NCBI GenBank assembly: GCA_002363615.1
Contig: DEWK01000015.1
Coordinates: forward strand, 1-64,000
Direction of reading: 5' to 3'
Source of the DNA: Lachnospira sp. UBA3212
GTDB taxonomy: Bacteria > Bacillota > Clostridia > Lachnospirales > Lachnospiraceae
DNA: 64,000 nt
Positions 24,880-35,000 of the stretch are shown in pieces. The notes below the pieces were generated by a model. The model was not told the DNA's origin. It worked only from the letters and a program-made list of their open reading frames with translations, and did no database searches. Positions within the stretch are counted from its first letter, which is position 1. Every line of letters starts with the position of its first letter. The position numbers and the translations under genes are program-made.

Positions 24880-25855
24880 ACAGGTGGCAAGAAGATGCTT
24901 TGATGAAAAGGCATTTTTAGAAAACATTAAGAAGCGAAAGCGCCTGGCCCTTGTAATTATTATGGTTTTACTTCCGCTACTGTTCTATGTCTTTTTAAAA
25001 TTGATGAAACAAAAGCACTATATTCTTATGAGTTTTTTGATTCTTCTTGTGGTGATTCTCCCCTTCTTTTTGGTCTTTGAATACCGAAAACCAAGGGCAA
25101 GGGATGTGGTTTTGATTGCCTCCATGACAGGCTTTACGGTAGGGGCAAATGTGGTTTGTTCCCACACCATTCCCATTCATGCAGGGACCGCCCTGGTGGT
25201 GATTTCCGGAATTTCTTTGGGACCGGAAGCGGGATTTTTAGTGGGGGCTCTGGGACGATTATTGTGTAACGTCTTTGATGGACAAGGACCATGGACCCCT
25301 TGGCAAATGATTTGCTGGGGTCTCATCGGTTTTTTGGCAGGGCTTGCCTTTAACCGAACAGATATCAAGGCAGAATCCCTTTTTGAAGAGAGTACCAGGA
25401 GGGTAAGGACTTCCTTTCAGGTGATTATGGGGCCGGTGATTGCTATTTTAGTGTCAGAACTTTTGGGATTTACGATTTTTTTGGTTAGTCAGGGAGGGGC
25501 AAAACTTTCCGAATACCTGGGCTGGTGGCTGTATGTCTTTGGAGCTTTGGGTCTGGTGACAGGCTGTCTCTTTCAAAGGAAAAAACTAACGGCAGACCTT
25601 TTAACCATGGTGATCTTCACCTTTTTTGTCACTTTTATTGTTTACGGGGGAATTATGAATTTTGCCTCCCTGATTATGAGCTCCGGCATGGGCTTTGATG
25701 CGGATGGAGTCACGGCAAAAGCTCTACGGGCGGTGTATCTGGCCGGGGCCCCTTATGATTTGGCACATGCCGGGGGAGCCTCCCTTTGTATCTTTTTCGG
25801 GGAGAGTCTCATTGGAAAAATTCAGAGGGTGAAAATCAAGTATGGAATCCTTTGA
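24872..25855 (+). CDS. ECF transporter substrate-binding (S) component
   Basis: 327 aa from the ATG at 24872 (overlapping the ATPase stop, with GGGAGG upstream) rather than an ATG 10 codons earlier. It has two N-terminal helices, then a six-helix S-component core with the sequence SGISLGPEAGFLVGALG and QGPWTPWQMICWGLIGFLAG, the conserved helix-interface region of ECF S proteins. The co-encoded DUF4430 protein and dedicated T and A components suggest a cobalamin-type substrate; no riboswitch confirms it. Confidence 0.82.
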   Translation: MNKQVARRCFDEKAFLENIKKRKRLALVIIMVLLPLLFYVFLKLMKQKHYILMSFLILLVVILPFFLVFEYRKPRARDVVLIASMTGFTVGANVVCSHTIPIHAGTALVVISGISLGPEAGFLVGALGRLLCNVFDGQGPWTPWQMICWGLIGFLAGLAFNRTDIKAESLFEESTRRVRTSFQVIMGPVIAILVSELLGFTIFLVSQGGAKLSEYLGWWLYVFGALGLVTGCLFQRKKLTADLLTMVIFTFFVTFIVYGGIMNFASLIMSSGMGFDADGVTAKALRAVYLAGAPYDLAHAGGASLCIFFGESLIGKIQRVKIKYGIL

Positions 25856-25903
25856 AAATACAGTAAAAAAAGGAGAAAGCAATAAAGGATTAGGAGTTTC
25901 AAG

Positions 25904-27424
25904 ATGAAAAATAATACGAGTGAATTTTTAAAAATTGGGATTTTCCTTTTTGTCCTTGGGCTATTGTTTAGCCAGGCTGGCATAAAGGGAGAGGCAAAAG
26001 AAAAGACCTTCACGGTGGGCTTTGATGCGGAATTTCCCCCTTATGGATATGCAGATCCTGACAGGGAAGGGGAGTATATCGGCTTTGATTTAGACCTGGC
26101 AGAAGAAGTCTGCAAGCGTGCCGGCTGGACCTTGGTAAAACAGCCAATCGACTGGGATTCTAAGGATATGGAATTAAATACCGGTTCCATTGACTGTATC
26201 TGGAATGGATTTACCATTAACGGAAGAGAAGACAAGTATACCTGGTCAAAGGCCTATATCGATAATTCCCAGGTAGTCATTGTTAAAAAGGGTTCCGGAA
26301 TCAAAAAACTTTCGGATCTTGCCGGAAAAGTAGTGGCGGTGCAGGCAGATTCTTCGGCCCTTGCCGCATTTACAGGGGAAGATGCCAGTGAGGAAAACCT
26401 TGCCTTATGTGAAAGCTTTTCAGACCTTCAGGAGGTGGGAGATTATAATTCTGCCTTCCTGAATTTGGATTCCGGGGCAGTGGACGCCATCTGCATGGAC
26501 ATCGGTGTAGCAAGTTATCAGGTAAAAAATCGTGGCGGAGACTTTGAAATTCTTGAAGAGCGGGTTTCTTCCGAGCAGTATGGCATTGGTTTTAAGAAGG
26601 GAAATACCAAACTGAGAGATCAGGTACAGGGTTACCTGGATGACATGCTTGAAGATGGCAGTTTTGCCAGGATTGCAGAAAAGTGGGGACTTTCCGATGC
26701 CGCCTGTCTTGGAAAAGAAGGCACCGATGCCGCTTATTTGCTGGATCAGGATGGAGCCGGCAAACCGTCACAGAAAAAGAAGGGGCTAGGCTTCTTCCTT
26801 TCCGTGGTAAAGCAGCTTTCTAAAGGAATGCTTGCTTCTGTTTCCATCTTTGTTTTAACCCTCCTCTTTGCGCTTCCTTTGGGACTTTTAATCTGCATGG
26901 TTCGAATGTCAAAGATTGGAATTTTTCGATGGATTGCAAGGATTTACATCTCTATTATGAGGGGAACTCCTTTGATGCTTCAGCTATTAGTGGTCTTCTT
27001 TGGACCTTACTACGCCTTTGGAATTGCCACCAGTGCAAACTTCCGTTTTTGGGCGGTAATTATCGGATTTACCTTAAACTACGCAGCCTACTTTGCGGAA
27101 ATCTATCGTTCCGGAATTCAGGGAGTGCCAAAAGGACAGAGGGAAGCGGCCTTTATCTTAGGCTATTCAAGGCTACAGACTTTCTGGAAGATCATCTTTC
27201 CGCAAATGGTACGAAGGGTGATTCCGCCGATTACCAACGAGGTTATTACCTTGGTAAAGGATACCTCTTTGGCCTTTGCCATCGCTTATGCGGAGATGTT
27301 TACCTTAGCTAAGCGTGTGGCAGCAGCCAATGCCAGTATCGTACCTTTATTTGTAGCAGGTTTGTTCTATTACATCTTTAACTTTGTCATTGCCATGGCC
27401 ATTGAAAAGGTGGAAGAGAAGTAG
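25904..27424 (+). CDS. Polar amino-acid ABC transporter: substrate-binding domain fused to permease
   Basis: 506 aa with AGGAG upstream. An N-terminal signal or membrane segment (about 9-30) is followed by a family 3 binding domain (about 33-265, FTVGFDAEFPPYGYAD and GFDLDLAEEVCKRAGW). A HisM/GlnP-type permease domain (about 295-500) has the coupling loop with YRSGIQGVPKGQREAAFILG. Such fusions anchor the receptor to its own permease, as known from GlnP. The ATPase gene follows 9 bases on. Glutamine, glutamate, arginine or cystine are possible substrates. Confidence 0.92.
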   Translation: MKNNTSEFLKIGIFLFVLGLLFSQAGIKGEAKEKTFTVGFDAEFPPYGYADPDREGEYIGFDLDLAEEVCKRAGWTLVKQPIDWDSKDMELNTGSIDCIWNGFTINGREDKYTWSKAYIDNSQVVIVKKGSGIKKLSDLAGKVVAVQADSSALAAFTGEDASEENLALCESFSDLQEVGDYNSAFLNLDSGAVDAICMDIGVASYQVKNRGGDFEILEERVSSEQYGIGFKKGNTKLRDQVQGYLDDMLEDGSFARIAEKWGLSDAACLGKEGTDAAYLLDQDGAGKPSQKKKGLGFFLSVVKQLSKGMLASVSIFVLTLLFALPLGLLICMVRMSKIGIFRWIARIYISIMRGTPLMLQLLVVFFGPYYAFGIATSANFRFWAVIIGFTLNYAAYFAEIYRSGIQGVPKGQREAAFILGYSRLQTFWKIIFPQMVRRVIPPITNEVITLVKDTSLAFAIAYAEMFTLAKRVAAANASIVPLFVAGLFYYIFNFVIAMAIEKVEEK

Positions 27425-27433
27425 AGGAGAATT

Positions 27434-28201
27434 ATGAGCAAAGCAATTTTAGAAGTAAAAAATATGAAAAAGTCCTATGGGGACTTAGCGGTTTTAAAAG
27501 ATATTTCCTTTCAGGTAAAGGAGGGGGATGTGTGCGTCATTCTTGGACCATCCGGTTCCGGAAAATCCACCACCCTTCGTCTGGCAACCATGCTAGAGCA
27601 GATGGATGACGGCAGTTTGATTTATGAAGGAAAAGTGGCTTGTGAAAGCAAGCAGGGAAAAGCGATATATAGAGGAAAGCAGGAATTAAAAAAAGTCCAG
27701 GAAACCTATGGTCTGGTCTTTCAAAATTTTAATTTGTTTCCTCACTATACGGTCCTGAAAAATGTTATGGATGCACCGGTTTCAGTGTTAAAAAGAGAGA
27801 AAAAAGAGGCAGAAAAAGAGGCTAGGGAACTCCTTGCAAAAGTAGGGTTAGAGGATAAGTGTGATGCCTATCCGGACCAGCTTTCCGGTGGTCAAAAGCA
27901 AAGGGTTGCCATTGCAAGAGCTCTGGCGATGCATCCTAAAATTCTCTTTTTTGATGAGCCGACTTCGGCTTTGGATCCGGAAATTACGGCAGGTGTTTTA
28001 AAAATCCTAAGGGATTTGGCCAAGGAAAAGATGGCCATGGTAATTGTGACACACGAAATCGCATTTGCAAGGAAGGTGGCAGACCACGTGATCTTTATGG
28101 ATGGTGGGGTGATCGTGGAAGAGGGACGACCAGAAGATGTGATTGATCATTCCAACAACCAACGGACCCGGTCTTTCCTTAAGAAATTAGAGGAGGCATA
28201 A
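27434..28201 (+). CDS. Polar amino-acid ABC transporter ATPase (GlnQ type)
   Basis: 255 aa with GAGGAG upstream. Walker A GPSGSGKST, Q-loop VFQNFNLFPHYT, signature LSGGQKQRVAIARAL, Walker B ILFFDEPTSALDPE, H-loop VTHEI. The NLFPH sequence after the Q-loop is typical of the polar amino-acid family. It pairs with the fused receptor-permease just upstream. Confidence 0.94.
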   Translation: MSKAILEVKNMKKSYGDLAVLKDISFQVKEGDVCVILGPSGSGKSTTLRLATMLEQMDDGSLIYEGKVACESKQGKAIYRGKQELKKVQETYGLVFQNFNLFPHYTVLKNVMDAPVSVLKREKKEAEKEARELLAKVGLEDKCDAYPDQLSGGQKQRVAIARALAMHPKILFFDEPTSALDPEITAGVLKILRDLAKEKMAMVIVTHEIAFARKVADHVIFMDGGVIVEEGRPEDVIDHSNNQRTRSFLKKLEEA

Positions 28202-28205
28202 GCGT

Positions 28206-29882
28206 ATGGAAGAAAGACGTCCTAAGCAAAAACTAAATAAGCAAGGGACACTTTCCTGGCTCTATCAGGTGGCAGGAAGGGGCAAATGGGAAATTCTGCT
28301 TTTAATTGTTCTATGCTCCCTGCAATCTGCCATTTCCGTAATCTTTGCCTTGGCTATGAAGGCAGTGGTGGATGCGGCCGTTTTAGGAGACCGGAAGGAT
28401 TTCTTTTTTAAACTCTTTCTGCTGGGGCTTCTTATGGTACTTCAACTGCTGTTAGCGGCTATGATTCGAAGGGAAGAGGAGCGCAGCAAGGCCAAACTTG
28501 AAAATAAGTTTAAGGCCAGACTTTACCAAGGGATTCTTACCAGGGACTACGCCAGTCTTTCAAAGATTCATTCCGGGGAGCTTTTAAATCGGTTGACGGG
28601 AGATGTCTTGGTGGTTGCAAATCAGATTACGGAAATCTTACCTGCGGTTATTTCCATGGTGGTAAAACTGGTGGGAGCGGCAGGGATTTTGTTGGTTTTA
28701 GATTCAAGATTTGCTTTGATCTTTTTGCTTGGTGGCATCCTAATGCTTTTGGTTACCTATGCCTTTCGAAAGGTGATGAAGCGCTTGCACAAGGAGGTGC
28801 AAGAGGCAGATGGAAAAGCAAGGTCCTACCTGCAGGAGACCATTCAAAATATCCTGGTGATTCGATCTTTTGGAAAAGAAAATCAAATAGTGGCAGAGGC
28901 CAATGAAAAGTTGGAGGAGCACAAGCGGGTACGCATGAAGCGAAATGCCTTTTATGTACTTTGCAACGCCGGCTTGAGCCTTGTCATGAAGGGAGGCTAC
29001 TTTTTGGGGGTGATTTGGGGAGGCTATGGAATATTAACCAGAAGCTTAACCTATGGAACCTTAACGGCAGTCCTTTCTTTGGTTGGACAGATTCAGGCAC
29101 CGTTTGCCAATATTAGCGGTTACCTGCCGAGGTTTTATTCTATGATAGCTTCTGCCGAACGATTGAGGGAGGTGGAGGACTTGCCGGAAGATGCAGGCCT
29201 ACATAGAAAATCCCAGGAGGAATGTAAAAAACTTTACGAGAACCTATCCTCCATTGAAATCAAAGATCTTCAGTTTACTTATCCTGATGGTGTCACGGCC
29301 ATAAAAGACAGGTCATTTACCATAAAAAAAGGAGAGTTTATTGCCATTACCGGAAAGTCGGGCATTGGAAAATCCACCCTTTTAAAGCTATTGCTTGGGG
29401 TATATCAGCCGGATTCGGGAAGCATAACCTTGGTGTTAAGGGATGGAAAAACAAAGGCGCTAAGTGCAAAAGACCGTGGTTTATTCTCCTATGTACCGCA
29501 GGGGAATTTCCTCTTATCGGGAACCATTACGGAGGGAATTACCTATGGCCAAGTAAGTAGTGTGGATGAGGAAAGACTGGAGCAGGCGCTTAGACTTTCT
29601 TGCGCTTGGGACTTTGTAAATGCTCTGCCGGAAGGAAAAGACAGCGTTTTAGGAGAAGGTGGCCGTGGACTTTCAGAGGGGCAGACCCAGCGAATCGCTC
29701 TGGCTCGTGCAATCTATAGTGGGGCGCCCATCCTGCTTTTAGATGAATCTACCTCTGCTCTGGATGCGGAGACGGAGAAAAAAGTACTTGAAAATCTAAA
29801 AGAACAGACCAATCAAACTGTCATAATTGTGACCCATAGAAAAGCAGCCTTAGAGATCTGTGATCAGGTTTTACATTTCTAA
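28206..29882 (+). CDS. ABC transporter with fused membrane and ATPase domains (MsbA-like)
   Basis: 558 aa with AGGAGG upstream, 4 bases after the amino-acid ATPase gene. A type IV exporter membrane domain of six helices (about 28-310) is followed by an ATPase domain with Walker A GKSGIGKST, signature LSEGQTQR (a variant of LSGGQ), Walker B ILLLDESTSALD and H-loop VTHRK. It works as a homodimer or with a partner not seen here. Possible roles are lipid, peptide or drug export; operon position gives no clear clue. Confidence 0.88.
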   Translation: MEERRPKQKLNKQGTLSWLYQVAGRGKWEILLLIVLCSLQSAISVIFALAMKAVVDAAVLGDRKDFFFKLFLLGLLMVLQLLLAAMIRREEERSKAKLENKFKARLYQGILTRDYASLSKIHSGELLNRLTGDVLVVANQITEILPAVISMVVKLVGAAGILLVLDSRFALIFLLGGILMLLVTYAFRKVMKRLHKEVQEADGKARSYLQETIQNILVIRSFGKENQIVAEANEKLEEHKRVRMKRNAFYVLCNAGLSLVMKGGYFLGVIWGGYGILTRSLTYGTLTAVLSLVGQIQAPFANISGYLPRFYSMIASAERLREVEDLPEDAGLHRKSQEECKKLYENLSSIEIKDLQFTYPDGVTAIKDRSFTIKKGEFIAITGKSGIGKSTLLKLLLGVYQPDSGSITLVLRDGKTKALSAKDRGLFSYVPQGNFLLSGTITEGITYGQVSSVDEERLEQALRLSCAWDFVNALPEGKDSVLGEGGRGLSEGQTQRIALARAIYSGAPILLLDESTSALDAETEKKVLENLKEQTNQTVIIVTHRKAALEICDQVLHF

Positions 29883-29944
29883 CCAAAAAAATGTGAAAAC
29901 GTTAAAGCCCTAGTAAATATGTCACATTTCGGATACGTAGATTC

Positions 29945-29973
29945 TTGACGATGCTAGTGAAGTATGATAGAAT
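29945..29973 (+). promoter_or_regulatory. Predicted promoter of the polysaccharide locus
   Basis: TTGACG (29945-29950), 17 bases, TAGAAT (29968-29973), leaving a leader of about 75 bases before the first gene. The same intergenic region has AAATGTGA and TCACATTT (around 29889-29929) as distant inverted arms. Confidence 0.55.
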
Positions 29974-30055
29974 TTTACGTGAAATAGAGAACTAAGAAAC
30001 GCTAATTTGAATCGGGTAAAACTTGTTTTTTAGTTAGCGAGGAGCAACTGGGGTC

Positions 30056-32050
30056 ATGGGATTTACAAATCGAATAATCAACAAAATGAAAGATGCATTG
30101 CAAGGTGAAAAAGTCAGTAGAATTACGATTATTTTAGTAGTCTATGATATTCTTGCCGTGAATGCATCTTATTTCTTTGCACTTTTATTGCGATTTGATT
30201 TCATTTTTTCAAAGATAGATCAAAAATTTTTAGATGGATTTTTTTGGTTTGCGCCGATTTATACCTTTGTATGTATCGTGCTGTTTATCTTTCTAAGACT
30301 GTATCGCAGTGTCTGGCGATTTGCCAGTTATATTGAGTTGGAACGAGTTACCATATCGTCGTTGATTTCTTCCCTATTTATGGTGGGGACGACCATCCTT
30401 TGGGGAATTCGTATGCCAATCTCCTATTACATCATGGGAGGAATCATGCAATTTGTTGCGATTCTTTCGGCGAGGTTTGCCTATCGATTTGTTCTGCTAC
30501 TTCGTGAGGGACGAGGACTTCGTAATTATGGAAAACGCAAGGATGATGCCAGAATCATGTTAATCGGAGCCGGAGCAGCAGGACGAAGAATTCTTCGAGA
30601 TATTAAGCGTTCTCCGGATATCAACGGCCGTGTCATGGTAATCATCGATGACAACGAAGACAAGTGGGAACATTACATCGACGGTGTTTTAATTGCCGGT
30701 GGTCGTGACAGTATCCTTGAGAATGTGGACAAGTACAATGTGAATAAGATTTTTCTTGCAATCCCAAGTGCTTCTCCACAGGATCGACGAGATATTTTAA
30801 ATATTTGCCAGCAGACAGACTGCGAACTTCGTAATCTCCCTAATATGTATCAGCTCCTTCTTGGCAAGGTATCTGTCAGTGCCATGAAGAAGGTTTCTGT
30901 AGAAGATCTTTTGGGACGTGATCCAATCCGTACAGACATGCGGGAAGTCTATGAATTTGTAAATAACAAGGTTGTCCTCGTTACCGGTGGCGGTGGAAGC
31001 ATTGGTTCCGAGCTTTGCAGACAGATTGCAGCCCACGGCCCAAAACAGTTAATTATCTTTGATGTATATGAGAATAACGCCTACGAGATTCAAAATGAAC
31101 TTCGTGAGAATTATATTGATTTAAATCTGGTCACCCTGATTGGTTCGGTTCGAGACAGCCGAAAGATGTATCAGGTGTTTGAAAAGTATCATCCGGACAT
31201 TGTGTATCATGCAGCCGCTCACAAGCATGTTCCTTTGATGGAGGATTCCCCTTGTGAAGCCATTAAGAACAATGCCATTGGAACCTACAAAACAGCCTAT
31301 GCGGCTATGACACATGGTTGTAAGCGTTTTGTTTTGATTTCAACAGACAAGGCTGTTAACCCAACGAACGTTATGGGTGCCAGCAAGCGTCTTTGTGAGA
31401 TGATTATCCAAAGTTTTGATTACATGATTAAAGCCGGCAGAGCTTCTGAGATTCCTCAGATCTTCACCCATTTGGGCGAGGAAAATGCCGATAAAGACGG
31501 CACCGGCTCTGTTTTTCAAAATATTGAAACCCAGTTTGTTGCAGTACGTTTCGGTAATGTTTTAGGTTCTAACGGTTCGGTGATCCCACTTTTCCGTAAG
31601 CAGATTGAGAAGGGTGGACCGGTGACTGTTACCCATCCGGACATCATCCGTTACTTTATGACCATCCCAGAGGCTGTAGGTCTTGTGATGCTGGCCGGTA
31701 CTTATGCCAAGGGTGGTGAGATTTTTGTTCTTGATATGGGAAGTCCGGTTAAGATTGTGGACCTGGCAAAAAATCTGATTCGCCAGATGGGCTTAAAGGT
31801 GGACGAGGACATTAAGATTCAGTTCACCGGCCTCCGCCCGGGTGAAAAGCTCTATGAAGAGAAGTTAATGGCAGAGGAAGGCCTCAAGACCACGGAAAAT
31901 GAACTGATTCATATCGGACAACCAATTCCTTTTGACGTAGACCTTTTTCTTAAGCAACTGGAAAGCCTAATGGATCTGGCCTATGCCAACAAGGAAGAAA
32001 AGATGATTGTGAAATTAAAAGAGATGGTGAGTACGTATGTATCGAAGTAA
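30056..32050 (+). CDS. Membrane-bound nucleotide-sugar 4,6-dehydratase (CapD/PglF-like)
   Basis: 664 aa. Four N-terminal helices (about 20-45, 62-85, 100-120, 125-145) are followed by a first Rossmann-like domain (MLIGAGAAGRRIL) and the catalytic short-chain dehydrogenase domain with VTGGGGSIGSELC. The catalytic segment is STDKAVNPTNVMGASKR, with Met replacing the usual Tyr, as in this family. It converts UDP-GlcNAc to UDP-4-keto-6-deoxy-GlcNAc at the membrane. In the D-FucNAc pathway this product is reduced by a CapN-type enzyme, which here is the middle domain of the next protein. Confidence 0.9.
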   Translation: MGFTNRIINKMKDALQGEKVSRITIILVVYDILAVNASYFFALLLRFDFIFSKIDQKFLDGFFWFAPIYTFVCIVLFIFLRLYRSVWRFASYIELERVTISSLISSLFMVGTTILWGIRMPISYYIMGGIMQFVAILSARFAYRFVLLLREGRGLRNYGKRKDDARIMLIGAGAAGRRILRDIKRSPDINGRVMVIIDDNEDKWEHYIDGVLIAGGRDSILENVDKYNVNKIFLAIPSASPQDRRDILNICQQTDCELRNLPNMYQLLLGKVSVSAMKKVSVEDLLGRDPIRTDMREVYEFVNNKVVLVTGGGGSIGSELCRQIAAHGPKQLIIFDVYENNAYEIQNELRENYIDLNLVTLIGSVRDSRKMYQVFEKYHPDIVYHAAAHKHVPLMEDSPCEAIKNNAIGTYKTAYAAMTHGCKRFVLISTDKAVNPTNVMGASKRLCEMIIQSFDYMIKAGRASEIPQIFTHLGEENADKDGTGSVFQNIETQFVAVRFGNVLGSNGSVIPLFRKQIEKGGPVTVTHPDIIRYFMTIPEAVGLVMLAGTYAKGGEIFVLDMGSPVKIVDLAKNLIRQMGLKVDEDIKIQFTGLRPGEKLYEEKLMAEEGLKTTENELIHIGQPIPFDVDLFLKQLESLMDLAYANKEEKMIVKLKEMVSTYVSK

Positions 32051-32070
32051 AATGCTTGAGGAATACGGAT

Positions 32071-35000
32071 ATGAAGAAAAAGAACATAAGTAAGATGTTT
32101 AAAATTGCCGTTGTGGTGATTGGTACAGCGTTTGCAGTTACCTCATTAGTGGCTGTAAAGAAGAGGAAAAGTAGCCGTTATGAGGATGAGGTCGGAGAGA
32201 AAAATCCTATGGAAGGGAAGAAAGTTATCTTTGTAGAAGATGAGAGTGAACCGGAGAATGCAGACGGAAAGTGTGGACATCTAAAAGCTGTGGGGAATAG
32301 TAATGTGAAAAAAGGTTTGTATTCAAGATACGTCAAAAGAGGGCTTGATATTGTTCTCTCTTTTGGCGGTCTTGTTGTGTTATCACCTCTTCTTGTCGGA
32401 ATCGCAATTGCAATTAAAATTGATGATCCGGGGCCGGTGCTCTTTACTCAAAAACGTGTGGGTGAAAATAAACAATATTTTAAATTACATAAATTTCGTT
32501 CTATGAAGATGAGTACTCCTCATGATGTGCCGACTCACATGCTATCGAATCCGGAGCAGTATATTACTAGGGTTGGGAAGTTTCTTCGTGCACACAGTTT
32601 AGATGAATTACCTCAGATTTGGGATATTTTCATTGGAAATATGAGTGTGATTGGACCACGACCAGCTTTGTGGAATCAAGATATCCTAACAGCGGAAAGA
32701 GATCGGTATGGTGCTAATGATATTAAACCAGGCCTTACAGGATGGGCACAAATCAATGGTCGAGATGAATTAGAAATCCCGGTAAAAGCTAAGCTTGATG
32801 GAGAGTATGTAAAGCATCTTGGACTAATGATGGATATTAAATGTTTCCTTGGTTCTATTGGAGTTTTTAAAGGCGATGATAGTGTTGTTGAAGGTGGAAC
32901 TGGGGAGATTAAGAAATTTGGACGTAAGTATACTGCCAATAAGACAGACGATGAACTGATTGGTCAAATAGGATTTAAAAAGTCTGTTAAGGTTGATTTA
33001 ACTTCTCATAAAAAAGTATTGATTACAGGCGCGGATTCATATATTGGTGAATCTTTTATGTCATATGCTGTAAAGAACTATGGTGATAATCTAACGGTAG
33101 ATGTAATTGATATGATTGATGGTTCCTGGAGAGAAAAAGATTTTTCGAATTATGATGTTGTTTATCATGTTGCAGGAATAGCTCACGCAGATGTTGGAAA
33201 TGTAGATGCGGATACTAAGGAAAAATATTATGCAATTAATACAGATCTAGCTTTGGAAGTAGCAAAGAAGGCTAAAGTAGAAGGTGTGAAGTCTTTTATT
33301 TTTATGTCATCTATGATTGTATATGGCGATTCTGCCTCATATGGTAAAAGCAAGGTGGTGGATGAACATACTGTGCCAGTACCAGCTAATTTTTATGGAG
33401 ATTCAAAACTTCAGGCTGATGTAGCAGTAAGAGACTTAGCAGATGATAAATTTAAAGTTATTGTATTGCGTCCACCGATGATATATGGAAAAGGCTCAAA
33501 AGGAAATTATCCGATTTTAGCTAAACTTGCCAAGAAACTTCCGGTGTTTCCAGATGTGGATAATGAACGTTCTATGCTCCATATTGATAATTTATGTGAG
33601 TTTTTATGTCAGATTATGCTTATAAAGGAACATGAAGATACTGCTGTTGTATTGATTCCACAGAATTCTGAATGGTCTAATACTAGTAAGATGGTTAAAA
33701 ATATTGCTGAAGTTTTTGGTAAAAATATTAAAATTACTAAAATTTTAAAACCTGCGGTAGTTATTGGTGGAAAGATTCCTGGAAAAATTGGTGGTTTAGT
33801 AAATAAAGCTTTTGGAAATAATGTATATGCAAAGCAATTATCAAAATATGAGGGAATTGATTATCAAAAGGTAAACTTAAGAGATTCAATTAAAAGAACT
33901 GAATGTATAAGTGTTGATGAGAGTCAATGCAAAAAACATATTTTGGTGATTTCTCAGTATTTTTATCCAGAACAGTTTAGGATTAATGATATTTGTCAAG
34001 AATGGATTAATAGAGGATATAAAGTAACGGTTATAACCGGAATTCCTAATTATCCACAAGGTGAATTTTATGATGGCTATGATTACGATCATAATAGGAC
34101 TGAAAATTGGAATGGAATTGACATAATTCGTTTACCAATAAAGCCACGAAAAGAGGGAAAATTAAACCTTTCGTTGAATTATTTGTCATTTGTAATTGAA
34201 GGATATAAATGGGTACAAAGAACAAATATTAAGGCAGATAAAGTGTTTATATATGAAGTTTCACCGATGACACAAGCACTAGTAGGAGTGCAGTATGCCA
34301 AAAAGTTTAAAGCTAATTGTTATATTTACGTAACGGATTTATGGCCTGAAAATGTTGAAGTAGTATTGGGTGTTCATAACAAGATATTTCTTGGTTCTAT
34401 TGGTACTATGGTCGATTATATTTATAAACACTGTAGTATCATTTTTACATCTTCAAAGAGCTTTATAAATAAAATTAATGCACGAGGTGTTAATAAAGAA
34501 AAAATAGTTTTTTGGCCTCAGTATGCTGAGGAATTCTATCAAAAAAGAGAAAAAAAAGATAGTATTGGAATTCCAGATGATGGTAATGTTAATTTGACAT
34601 TTGCGGGAAATCTTGGAACGGCACAGGGATTAGATGTATTAATTGGAGCTGCTTCTGAATTAAAAAAATGTGATGTTTATGTTAGGTTTAACATTATAGG
34701 TAACGGAAGATATGAAGATGAATTAAAAAAACATATTACAGATAAGAATGTAAATGAGTATTTTAATTTTATACCGAGACAACCGGCTGAGAGCATTCCA
34801 GAGTATTTTGCGTGGAGTGATGCAGCATTAATTACACTTTCAAAAAGCGAGGTGTACGCAATGACTATTCCAGCCAAAACACAATCTTGTTTTGCGTGCG
34901 GAATGCCAGTTTTGGTTTCAGCAGATGGAGAAGTACAAGAAATAGTTAATGAAGCTCAGTGTGGATTTTGTAGTGATTCTGAGGATGTACTCGGACTTGC

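Noticed and set aside
28206..29882. Treating the MsbA-like exporter as the transporter of the 44-aa peptide
   Set aside because: It is 24 kb away in the operon of an amino-acid transporter and has no peptidase domain; no link to the peptide cluster.
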